Of a DNA stretch of 64,000 nt, positions 9,494-19,495 are shown piece after piece (the stretch's first letter is position 1; each line of letters begins with the position of its first letter). The notes beneath the pieces are model-generated. The model did no database searches. It was not told where the DNA came from and saw nothing but the letters and a program-made list of their open reading frames with translations. Source of the DNA: Candidatus Defluviibacillus avedoerensis (GTDB lineage Bacteria; Pseudomonadota; Gammaproteobacteria; Burkholderiales; Burkholderiaceae_C). Location: NCBI GenBank assembly GCA_016703665.1, contig JADJBS010000001.1, forward strand, positions 1 to 64,000, given 5' to 3'. The translations under genes were made by a program, and so were the position numbers.

Positions 9494-12215
9494 GAAAAGA
9501 AGCTCCAACTCTCTGATAACGCCCGCAGGCTGGGTTGAGTGTCATTACGGCATTGACGGTAGATGGTGTTCCGTCAGAGGCCGATATCCTCTCACTTGCC
9601 GGTCATTTACGAACGATTCCTCTCTATTCTGTCTCGGATGAGGAGTTTCAGGATGTCATAAGACGTTTGCACGAGGCATTGACTATCGAGATGGGCATTG
9701 GCACCTGTGTATTTGACACCCATGCGCCGTGGCTTCAGGCACGAAAAGCCGACATTGAGCCGTTTTACTGGGGCCGGTATCAAACAGAGTTGCGCAAGCA
9801 GGGATGGGCACCCAAAGTGGTCACTGCGCTCGACAAGGTTACGGATGACATTCTTGACCTAATGGGTAATCCCGATGGAGAAGATGGCTGGCCGCGCCGT
9901 GGACTCGTAATGGGTGATGTGCAATCGGGGAAGACCTCAAACTACACGGACTCATCTGCAAAGCGGCCGATGCCGGGTATAAGTTGGTGATCTTGCTTAC
10001 TGGAACGCTTGAAAGCCTGAGACGACAGACCCAGGAGCGTCTTGATTCAGGGTTTGTCGGTTTGGACAGTTCTGGGGTGGTCAACAGAAACCGTCATCGC
10101 AGGGAAATCGGTGTTGGTTTGGTAAATGGCGCTCGTGCGGCAGGTGTTTTTACTTCAACCATCGGTGACTTCAGGCTGCGACGGTCAATCAGCTTGGATT
10201 CAAACTTTAGGGATTGCAAAAGAAGCCTGTTCTGCTGGTGGTGAAGAAAAATAAGCGGATCCTGGAAAATTTGACAGATTGGCTAGTCACCTTCAATGCA
10301 AAACCACAGTGGTCATATCAACTTGCCTCTGCTGATGATTGACGATGAAGCTGACAATGCCTCGGTCAACACAAATCCTGCAAAAGCAACGGCAATAAAT
10401 GGAGGAATTCGCAGCTTGTTGAAGGTATTCCCACGTTCAAGCTATGTTGGATTTACCGCGACACCCTTTGCCAATGTCTTTATCAATCCTGATACGACCG
10501 ACGCAATGGTCGGTGATGACCTTTTACCCCGTGACTTTATTTATGCGCTTGATGCACCCACGAATTACGTTGGGGCAAGACTGATTTTCGGAGATGACTC
10601 ACCACTCGACTGCCTGCGCCATATCAATGATGCCGATGTCTATTTCCCCACGAGGGCAAAAGTCAGACAGCACCATCGAGGGAGTTCCGCCATCCATGAT
10701 TGAAGCGGTAGGGAGTTTTTTTGGTGGTTAATGCCATCATGGACCTCCGAAAGGGCATGCCGCGTCATCGCTCAATGCTGATAAACGTTAGCCATTTCAC
10801 GCTCATTCAAACCAAGTTAGGGATGTGATTTTTGAGCTTCTGCGAAAAGATGCAGGAAGACATTCGGAACTACGCTTCGCTGTCAGCTAAGGAAGCTCTA
10901 AAAATGCCACCCTGGCAACTCTGCACGATGTCTTTGACAACGAGTATTCGGGCTCAGAGTTTCATGGGCAGATGTGCAATCTGCGCCAACTGCCGCAACC
11001 CTGCCCATTGAGGTACGTTCAGTCAATCAGAAATCCGGTGCTGCCAGCCTAGACTATTCGTTATACAAGCAAAACGGATTACGTGTCATTGCGGTTGGGG
11101 GCAACAGCTTGGCGCGTGGTTTGACTCTTGAGGGCCTTTGCGTAAGTTATTTCCATCGTGGCACTCAGATGTACGACGCACTGCTACAAATGGGGCGTTG
11201 GTTTGGCTATCGTCCTGGTTATGAGGATTTGTTCCGCATTTGGATCACGGAAGAATCTGCAAATTGGTATTCACACGTATCCGAGGCCACTGACGAACTC
11301 AGGGGCGAAATCCGTCGGATGCAGGTATCACGACTCAAGCCTATTGATTTTGGGTTGCGGGTAAGAGCACATCCCGATTCTTTGTTGATAACCGCCCGGA
11401 ACAAAATGCGTGACTCGGAAGAAATCGTGCATCTGATGTCGATCAGTAATGAGGGATTGGAATCAACTCGACTGTTGGCGTGATCCAACAGTAATCGTTG
11501 GAATTTCAGCGGCGCAGCGGCTTGTGGAGCAGATACTCGTGGCTGGTATCCAAAAAGTACGACGCGTGAATACCCACTGTGGATCGGTGTGGATAAAGTG
11601 CTCATCGTCGAATTCCTTAGAAGATTTGCCATCGTCCCCTGAATCCGAAACTTCAAACTTCCCGCACTTGCGGACTTTATTGAGTCCTCCAACGACCAGA
11701 AATTATTGCAATGGGATGTTTCTATTCCCCAGCGGAAGCGAATTGGAGTATCCACTTTTACCGAGGGTGGATGTACGAAGACGGAAGAGAAAAATATTGG
11801 TTGAGCCAGAAAAGCGGTCGCTGCTCATCAATGCGAAAAAATGCGTGTTGGCTCCCCTGCCGGATGAGAAGGCGGGCCTTTCTGCTGACGAGAAGTGAAG
11901 AACGCTGAAACCAGTTTCATGGAGGCACCCGAAAACGCCGAAAAACTACGTGCCATCAAGTGCCTACAGAAAAATCCGCACAAAACCACTGTTGATGTTG
12001 CATGTATTGAAGCCGGTTGAGGGGGACGGCGATGGAGAAAAAGACTATCCACTGCCTGATGGTTGTGCACGGTGGCATTGGGCCTCAGCTTTCCTGAACT
12101 CGAATTGGCAAGCCAGAGTATCCAGTATCGAATTAACTTGGTGGAACTGCGAAACATGCTTGCAAGTGAAATGACAAGCGATGATGACCTAGAAGAGGAA
12201 GATGATGGCGAGTAG
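9486..12215 (+). CDS. Z1-domain protein (helicase-like, defence), frameshifted
   Basis: About 909 codons. Motifs in order: GLVMGDVQSGKTSNYT (Walker A, about 9904-9950), VILLTGTLESLRRQT, LLMIDDEADNASVNTNP (Walker B, about 10327), SYVGFTATPFANVFIN (about 10440), and the C-terminal Z1 block RVIAVGGNSLARGLTLEG ... MYDALLQMGRWFGYRPGYEDL (about 11080-11235). The tail is strongly acidic (SDDDLEEEDDGE). Z1 proteins are superfamily II-like ATPases found only in defence-type clusters; the likely role is a DNA-dependent motor working with the GHKL ATPase and nuclease. The start overlaps the ATPase stop (ATGACTGA) and the end overlaps the next gene by 11 bases, which shows a coupled operon. Several indels break the frame, notably near 9945, 10245, 10680, 10980, 11480-11640 and 11870-12050. 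Confidence 0.86.
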
Positions 12216-13054
12216 GCTCAATGACAGGTGGGACACAATTGCGGGCGGATCCACCACATGCCGTCTTTCAGCTATTTGATTCCAGTCACCCGTTAGACTT
12301 TTACCTCGGAAAGGACAACGAAAAACACAAGCTGTTGTTGCTGGTCACTCCTGAAGAGCCACCCGCTATTCGTGATATGCGCGCAATTCGCATCAGAAGC
12401 TTCAAGCGTGATGACGGCAAATGGTCGCTGCTACTGGTATTGGACAGCGCCGGACTTTCACCGATGTTTTCCATGCCGTGCGAGGACCTGATCGAATCTT
12501 CCAGGAACACTGGATTGCAGGCCGATCAATCATTGGGCTATGTAATACGTCGCCTGTCAAATTGGCGTCAACTTCTTGAACGAGGGTTGCCTGATTTATT
12601 AAGTGAAAACGAGGTTCGAGGACTTTGTGGTGAACTATTAACGTTGACGCGACTATTTATTCACGTTGGCAAAAAGTGATGCAGTTCGCGCGTGGGTTGG
12701 GCCCAAAGGCGCTGACCAAGATTTTCAAACTCACAACGCTGCCTGGGAAGTCAAGACGATTCATCCAGGTGCAACTTCAGTCACCATCTCGTCAGAATCA
12801 CAATCAAACTACGTCTCGAACTCTGATTCTGGTCGTAATTGAATTAGCGGAGAGTGGGCTATTGCGCCCGATTCGTTCAGTCTAAATACCTTGGTTGAAG
12901 ATATTCGCACATCGCTTTCAGACGATCCTGATTCAAGGGATATTTTTGAGGACACTTAACTACGGCTAAATATGTAAGCAGGTCCGAGTATTCACTACTC
13001 CAGCTAAAAATTTCTCTTGAATTCAATGTCACTTGATTCCCGGAGAGCACCCTA
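12205..13054 (+). CDS. PD-(D/E)XK-motif protein (DUF4420-like nuclease), frameshifted
   Basis: ATG 12205 (MASRLNDRWDTI) overlaps the Z1 stop. The middle (RDMRAIRIRSFKRDDGKWSL, ENEVRGLCGELLTLTRLF) matches DUF4420 proteins, and the nuclease-like core appears after a frame change as WVGPKGADQDF followed by WEVKTIHPGATSVTISSESQ at about 12690-12800, giving the D...ExK signature. The protein should be the cleaving or DNA-processing partner of the ATPase/Z1 pair. The normal C-terminal FPR-type segment runs straight into the start of the AIPR gene and looks shortened, through real truncation or missing bases. Indels are needed near 12240, 12677, 12750-12800 and 12850-12960. Confidence 0.75.
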
Positions 13055-15184
13055 ATGGATTTATCAGAGTTTCGTAAAGATTTGCTGGAAACTGTTCGTG
13101 CCCGGGCTGAATCGAACTTGGATTTCAATCGCGCTGGTTTCGTGGATGAGGTTGGCGAGCGTCTAACTGATGCAGAAGAATTTTCAGACTTTGTCACATG
13201 CCGATACGAAGGTACAAGCGGAAAAGAAAGCTGCAAAAGATTTGCTTATGCATTCGACGATGCCTGACAACTCACTTGCCTTACTTATCGCAGACTATTC
13301 CAACGATGATGACATGCCATCCTTCAATACTGCGGATGCAATAAAGTCATTTGGGATGCTCAGATCATTTGTCGAAGAGGCTTTGAAAGGTAATCTTGAC
13401 AGATGGATCCATCGAAGAAAGCCAGCCGGGGCATGGTCTTGCAGCTGACCTCCGGGACTGGCACTCAAAGGTGACCAGATACCGACTTTACTTGGTTAGC
13501 GACGGACAATTGAAGTCAAAAAAGCAAAAGACTGGCCTGATGCTGACATTTCCGGTATTCAAGCAGAGCATCATATTTGGGATGTTGCCAGATTGCACCG
13601 TGCCTATGTATCTGCAACCGGAAGAGATGAACTCATCGTTGATTTTGGCGACTTTGGCACTGGCGATGGGTTGCCTTGTCTCATGGCAGCCAGTGCTGAA
13701 GGCGAATATCAAGCCTATTTGTGCATGATTTCGGGCAACGTTCTTGCTGGGATTTACGACCGATATGGAAGTAGGCTCCTAGAAGGAAATGTTCGATCTT
13801 TTCTAGCACCAGAGGAAAAGTAAACGCAAAAATTCAGTTGACTATTCGACAGCAACCTGAAATGTTTTTTGCCTTCAATAATGGCATTGCGGCTACAGCA
13901 GAAAACGTTGTCATCGAAGAGACCTCACGGGGGCCAAAGATACTGAGCGCAACCAATTTACAGATTGTCAACGGGGACAGACCACTGCGTCACTTGCGCA
14001 AGCAGCACGGAATTCACCGCAACCAGAGGGCGCTGATCTGTCAAAGGTGATGGTCCAGATGAAGCTTTCGGTCCTCCCTCCAGAAAAGCAAGTTCATTGA
14101 TTCCGGACATTGCTCGGTATGCCAATAGTCAGAACAAAGTCAGTGATGCAGACTCTTTGCAAACCATGCCTATCACATCAGGATGGAAGAGTTTTCAAGA
14201 AGAATTTTGCCCCCCTGTTGGGGGTGCCCAGCATGGCAGTCATTGGTTTTCTGAGCGGGCTCTCGCGGCCAATATGTAAATGAACAAGCCAAATTGTTCC
14301 CGCTCCAAAAACGGCAATATGCGATTCAAAACCCGAAATCGCAATTACTGTCTAAAACCGATGTTGCAAAACTGGTGAACACTTGGCGGGGGCTACCCAA
14401 TAAAGTGAGTATGGGTGCTCAAAAGAACTTCTTGCTTTTTTGCGGACGTAATTGCAAAGGCTTGGGGTGAAGATGAGCGGCAATTCAATGAAGAATATTT
14501 CCGTGATCTCATCGCTTTGGCGATTATGTTTCGCAAACTGAAATTTTGGTCAAGCAGCAGAATTGGTATCAGGGTGGGTATCGAGCCAACATCGTGACCT
14601 ACACGCTTGCAAAGTTGAATTGCATGATCACCGAACAAGCCGTTGGAAAACAACTTGATCTTCGCGGGATTTGGGCAAAGCAAGGTGTTTCAATTCCAAT
14701 ACTTGAACAAATCGCCACCATAGCCGCTCGTGTCTTTGAATTGCTTACTGATCCTGGTCGGCCTAAAGACAACGTCACAGAGTGGGCAAAAATGCAGGCA
14801 TGCTGGGATCAGATTAAGTCTGAAAAAAATTCAGCTTAGTTCAGGAATTCAATCTGCATTGGTAGATTCAAGCTCGTGAAGAATGCAGCCAAGGATGCAC
14901 GCGAAATTCAGGCAACTGACAATGGCATCGCTACTCAGTAGCGCGGTTTTTGATGTGCCGTCAGTCGTGGGGAGCAAATGCGAAATTGGGCAATCCAAAG
15001 AAATTTACTCACCACAACTCCAGTCGGATTTGTTGAGATTGGCTTCACAGATTCTCGAAAAATCCCAACAGAAAAGCAGTGCGCAGTCATCTCAATAAAT
15101 TCACAAAAGCTACTCGAAGCTGTGTTTCTTGATTTGAATTCCGACCTAATATGGACAAGATTGAGAAGGGGAATTTGGCACTAG
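13055..15184 (+). CDS. AIPR-family (abortive infection phage resistance) protein, frameshifted
   Basis: The N-terminus MDLSEFRKDLLETVRARAES, the central MFFAFNNGIAATAENVVIEE with ILSATNLQIVNG (about 13860-13975), and the C-terminal KIPTEKQCAVI-type ending are characteristic of AIPR proteins. With indels corrected the protein would be about 700 aa. The family is tied to phage resistance and is the last gene of Mza-type operons; its biochemical activity is not settled. It follows the nuclease gene without a gap. The region 14100-14400 reads IPDIARYANSQNKVSDAD and GAQHGSHWFSER, also typical, but in changing frames. TAG at 15182-15184 is the most likely stop; an earlier stop at 14837 exists only because of a frame change. 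Only 29 bases separate it from the convergent methylase gene. Confidence 0.8.
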
Positions 15185-15213
15185 ATTGAGAAAACGAATG
15201 GATTATTGCTGGG

Positions 15214-16803
15214 TTACCTTGAAGTCAATTGTTGAATACACCTACGTTCTTGATATCTATTTGCTTCCCCAATGAAATGGTCTGATATTCCAACATTGGC
15301 GGCGGAAACAATGAAGGCCTTCACAATCTTTGCGAGTTGTGCCGAGAGCAACGGGGAACTGCATTTCAATTTGGGTGTACTGCTGGGTTCTTGTCCCCAC
15401 AAAGAAGTAGTTATCCGGAAAAGTCTGCAACCGTGCTGCTTCCCTAACTGTCAACGACCTGCATTGCGAGGGATCATAGTGAATGTAGTAGTGCCCATCC
15501 TTCGCAATGTGTGACACGACTGTCGTCGCCGGGCCTTTCGCACATTGCACACGAAACCTGTCTTTGAAGGTTGCTATTGGCTCGTTCGCACCGCCCGCAT
15601 TTTTATGATTTGGCAATAGTTCTGGTGGATAGACGTCCAACCCAGGTGAATAGCTATGAGTCTTTGCAAAACACGCTGCAAACATATACCGCGCAAGATC
15701 CGCGGGCATATGACTGCGTGACTCGTGCTGGCAATATCCCAGCTCCTTGTCAAGAAACCATTGCCTTAATTTCGCATCCCGTGGTTTGCTGTTTTCAAAA
15801 TACGGGTGAAACGCGCTGCCTGTGCTACTTAGACGATCGGCTTTCTGGACATATTGACCGACAAGGGCACACATGGCTTCTTCACCGGTTGTCCCCAGCC
15901 TCGAATGGAGTCAACCGTTCTGGAAACAGCTTGATGCCAAGACTCAAATGAATCAAGTCTAGAAAGTCGGCTTCTGATTCGCGGCAAGTCACCGATAGCC
16001 TGCCGAACATTGAGTTGCTTTTCGATTTGCTGGAAGCAGGCGATGTGGTAGATGAGCGAAATCCTCCCGGACACCAAAGAGGATCACTCTATGACGGCAC
16101 TGGGGAATTCCAAATTTCTCGGCCTCAATCACACAATCAGTCGGCTTCAATTCGCCAGCTGAATTTGCGCGCTTGACAAAAGAACGAATTTCGTATTTGA
16201 GCCCGTCACAGGGGCTGCCAAGGTCTGCCAGGATACGTTCAAAGATTGATGTGCCCCCATGCTTTGAAGAAAGCATCCCCTTCACGTTTTCCATCACGAA
16301 TACTGCGGGGCGATGAACCTGAATCACGCGAAGGTATTCTTTGTAGAGCAGATGTTTTTCGTCGGACTTGAACGATTCGTCATTCGCTCTACGTGAGCGT
16401 CCCGCAACGGAATAAGCCTCGGCAGGGGGGACCGCCGATCAGCACCCAATTCTCAGCGGAGCCCAATGCTGACCTTATCTTTCCATCGAGGTCGGTGTGA
16501 TCACTTTACCAAGCTCCAGGCACAATGCCTCGCGGCCAGCGTGTTCGAATGCAGCGGATACTTCCGGCACGGCCTTGAACTGTGCCTCACTCAATTCACC
16601 ACGCATGTACTGGTAATAGTTGCGAGCGCTGGCGTTTCCTAAGCAATCTGAAGACCGCCCTCAACAGCAATGTCTTGTGCGACACAGCATCTTTTCGACC
16701 GAGATCCCGATCCGGAAATCAGGCTGGACTCCGTTTGCGAAGTGATGCAAAACCTTCGGCCAAGCCTCCTGCCAGCGAAGAGATCAATGATTGGAATCGA
16801 CAT
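15214..16803 (-). CDS. DNA (cytosine-5) methyltransferase 1, frameshifted
   Basis: C5-methylase motifs in order on the minus strand: motif I IIDLFAG..GGLAEGFASL (start ATG 16801-16803), IGISVEKDA-type motif II, motif IV GGPPC (catalytic cysteine, about 16430) with its glutamine blurred by an indel, motif VI VFVMENVKGMLSS, motif VIII GIPQCRHRVILFGVRED, motif IX-region SLTVREAARLQTFPDNY, and motif X TQIGNAVP-like at about 15370. The N-terminal and target-recognition parts resemble Dcm proteins that partner Vsr. Frame changes occur near 16770, 16720, 16640, 16490, 16430, 16010, 15875 and 15370. It should methylate cytosine in a specific site, protecting self DNA within the island's restriction-like system. 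Confidence 0.83.
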
Positions 16804-16909
16804 TGAAAGATGGACCTCATGCCCCGGGGTGCTTCATCAAGAAAAACCCGTCGCGCATTTTCACGCAGGCGCAACGTCGCGCTTTGCAGCCCAAGCCCGC
16901 CTCTTGCCT

Positions 16910-17898
16910 TCAGGCTTCCCATTCTGGTCTCGTCCATCCAATGAAAATCGCAGTCATGACATCCGCACATACACCGTTTCCGCAAAGCTGACTTTTTCCC
17001 GGCGACTTCAAAAAGGAAGAATGTGATCGTCGCCCCCTCCATGGCTCTCATCAGCTCGTCTGGCTGCAGCATCCGCATAAACGGTGTGTCGTCTTTCCAG
17101 GTAACCAATCCAAAACGGTCAACCGTCGTAATGGTCCGTAGCGGAACGTCAAGCGACTGCCACCCGCCCGCGTAGTCTGAGCTGTAATAGACGATGATGA
17201 ATGGTTTTCCACGCCCGAGCTTCTGGATAGCCCGGTTGGCCCTTTCCAAGGTAGGTTTTGCCCGTCCTGGTTTTTCAAGTGGCGTACTTGGATATCGGCC
17301 AGACATATCAATGATGTCCCTTGCTGACTTGCGCTGTGCATTCGCACGCTGAATCAATTCTTGGCCCGTTACAGTTTTTCCCAAACGGTCACAAACCAGA
17401 AACATCCGCCTTCTTGCCTGGGCTGAACCGAAGTCCGCAGAGTTAAGGTGCAAATCACTGACGGCATAGCCCAAATTCTCGATGGTCTCGACGCCCGTTA
17501 TGTCGATCCCACTTTTCATCTGGTTGACGTTCTCAACAATCACCCACCGAGGTTTCATGGACTCGACCCAGGGAACGATGCCGAGGGCGGTTTCGCGACT
17601 GCTCTCACGCCCTCCTTTCGCACCCCTGGCAATGGAATGGGAGGTGCATTCCGGAGAAGTCAGCAAAACATCTGGCCGGTACTTCTGCCCTAAGTCAGGA
17701 ATGTTCACCTTCTCGATGTAATTTGTGACAATCTGCGCTTCGGGGAAGTTGGCTTTATATGTGCTGGTGGCCATATCCCATGCGTCCAGGCCCAATAAAG
17801 GCTTGCCACCGCCTCGAACAGCACCGCGCGCACCAAATCCACCCCGCAAAAAGGTCAACAAAGGTCAGCACACACACGTTCCAGTTTGACTGTTTCAT
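16910..17898 (-). CDS. DNA (cytosine-5) methyltransferase 2 with SPEC catalytic motif
   Basis: Starts at ATG 17896-17898 inside the end of vsr and reads MKQSNWNVCVLTFVDLFAG, motif I. The catalytic motif IV is not the usual PCQ but LLTSPECTSHSIARG (about 17630-17680). Motif VI is VIVENVNQMKSG and motif VIII is FGSAQARRRMFLVCDR. Motif X appears as CGNGVCADVMTAI after an indel near 16975; the frame then ends WTRPEWEA at 16910. A second indel near 17840 disturbs motif I. Without these corrections the frame runs on to 16719 into the next methylase. It is a different subfamily from methyltransferase 1, so two distinct sites may be modified, or the pair may act on the two strands of one asymmetric site. 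Confidence 0.82.
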
Positions 17899-18340
17899 AA
17901 AGGCTTGATTCTGGCTGATTTTTTATCCAGCCAGCCAAGTCATCCATCAGTTTTTCAAGACTCTGGCGCGCGGCTTTACCGCGCAGACTGCATTCCCAGA
18001 CGATCGCAACGCGCCACCCAGCCAGTTGCATGCTAATTGCAGCAATGGCGTCCCGGTCTTGATTGCCTTCAAACTTCTTGTTCCAAAACGCCTGATTGCT
18101 CCCGGGTACACGAGAAATCGAACAACCGTGTTGATGCCAGAAGCAACCATGGACAAAGATTGCGGCATTCCATTTTGGATAAACCAGATCTGGACGGCCT
18201 GGCAGTCCAAGAGAGGAACTTGCCGCACGGAACCCACGCACATGCATTTGGTGTCGAACCAGTAACTCAGGCTGTGTGTCCTTTCCCCGGATTCTCGACA
18301 TCATGCGGCTGCGGGTTGCTGCATCTACAACGTCCGACAT
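17855..18340 (-). CDS. vsr: Very short patch repair endonuclease (Vsr)
   Basis: 161 aa from ATG 18338-18340. MSDVVDAATRSRMMSRIRGK, then LGLPGRPDLVYPKWNAAIFV, HGCFWHQHGC (metal/active-site histidines) and WRVAIVWECSLRG are standard Vsr. Vsr nicks T:G mismatches that arise when 5-methylcytosine deaminates, so it normally travels with a C5 methylase; in MutL/Z1-type systems it has also been proposed as a restriction nuclease. The gene overlaps the start of methyltransferase 2 by 44 bases, and methyltransferase 1 follows, giving a vsr-dcm-dcm operon convergent to the ATPase operon. A short odd stretch (FRAASSSLG) before GLPGRPDLV suggests compensating indels. The upstream 200 bases to 18541 hold no gene. 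Confidence 0.88.
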   Translation of the reverse strand: MSDVVDAATRSRMMSRIRGKDTQPELLVRHQMHVRGFRAASSSLGLPGRPDLVYPKWNAAIFVHGCFWHQHGCSISRVPGSNQAFWNKKFEGNQDRDAIAAISMQLAGWRVAIVWECSLRGKAARQSLEKLMDDLAGWIKNQPESSLYETVKLERVCADLC

Positions 18341-18541
18341 ATCTTGAGTCCGAAGATTGATTGGAAGTTGCAAAGTTACCAAGTCTGCCCCGATGACGCA
18401 AATAATTTCCCACACCCGGAGCAAGTTGGGTTTAGCGATTTCGCAGGAAATATTGGCCTTGGATCCGTGGCTGATTCTGCTGACGGACCCTTGCCTGTTT
18501 GATTTACCGAGTCTGTCAGACCAGACCATATGCGCCTGTCC

Positions 18542-19414
18542 CTAAATTTGATACCCCAGCAACTTCGCCCCGCAGTGCATGCAAAACATCGCATCGGCTT
18601 GATGCCCTTCGGTCAGGCATTCATGGCAGGTACGGGTGGTGGTGGGCCGCAGGTAGCGCCCAGCCGTCATTTCGGCCGTGACGATGCCAGTGGGCACCGC
18701 CAGGGTGCCCCAGCCTACGAGCATCATCACAGACGCAATCAGGCGTCCCAGGTCGGTTTTGGGTGTGATGTCCCCAAAGCCAACCGTCGTCATGGTGGTG
18801 ATGGCCCAGTAGACGGAGGTAGGAATACTGGTGAAGCCGTTGGCAGGCCCTTCCACCACATACATCAGAGTACCCATCACCAGCACGATCATCAGCACGG
18901 CTGACAAGAAAACCAGAATCTTGCGGCGGCTGGCGGCCAGAGCGCGGCCAAGAGTCTGGTATTCCGACACATACGCCGTGAGCTTGAACACCCGGAACAC
19001 GCGCAACAGGCGCAGCACCCGCACATCAATCAGCGCATGTACCTCCGGCACCAGCAGCGCCAGGTAAGTGGGCAGCAAGGCCAGCAGATCGATCACGCCA
19101 TAAAAACTCAGGGCGTAGCGCAAAGGATGGCGCACGCAAGCCAGGCGCGCGATGTATTCAAGTGTGAAGGCGATGGTAAAAATCCATTCCATCACCGTAA
19201 AGGCACGGTCGTAGCGGGTTCCCAGGCCTTGAACGCTGTCGATGACCACGACAGCGACGCTCGTCAGGATAATGGCAATCAACCACTGGTCAAACAGGCG
19301 GCCTGCACGCGTATCAGCCTCAAAAATCACCGTGTACAGGCGAAGGCGCCAGCCAGCCAGGGGTTTGCCTAAGGATTCACTCACTGCGACACCTATGATG
19401 TTTTCTTCCAGCAT
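18542..19414 (-). CDS. Voltage-gated K+ channel (ion transporter) with C-terminal zinc ribbon
   Basis: 290 aa if started at ATG 19414. Six membrane segments are visible, with an arginine-rich S4 (RVLRLLRVFRVFKL, about residues 120-135), a pore helix and the selectivity filter TTVGFGD (about residue 215), typical of tetrameric inner-membrane K+ channels. The tail is unusual: CHECL and CMHCGAKL form two CxxC pairs spaced like a zinc ribbon, directly after the last membrane helix, with no RCK or cyclic-nucleotide domain. The gene is divergent from ilvD with an 81-base gap. It is the first fully open gene after the damaged zone. The start is not certain; longer frames upstream lack family similarity. 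Confidence 0.88.
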   Translation of the reverse strand: MLEENIIGVAVSESLGKPLAGWRLRLYTVIFEADTRAGRLFDQWLIAIILTSVAVVVIDSVQGLGTRYDRAFTVMEWIFTIAFTLEYIARLACVRHPLRYALSFYGVIDLLALLPTYLALLVPEVHALIDVRVLRLLRVFRVFKLTAYVSEYQTLGRALAASRRKILVFLSAVLMIVLVMGTLMYVVEGPANGFTSIPTSVYWAITTMTTVGFGDITPKTDLGRLIASVMMLVGWGTLAVPTGIVTAEMTAGRYLRPTTTRTCHECLTEGHQADAMFCMHCGAKLLGYQI

Positions 19415-19495
19415 ACCGGATGCGGCAACGGCATAAAATCGCAGTCCCTTCAGCATCGCATGCCCACCGCGCGCAACCGCCAGAAAGTTTTCAGA

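Noticed and set aside
16719..16909. Methyltransferase 2 extending into methyltransferase 1
   Set aside because: The open frame continues only because of an indel before motif X; the correct frame stops after WTRPEWEA at 16910.
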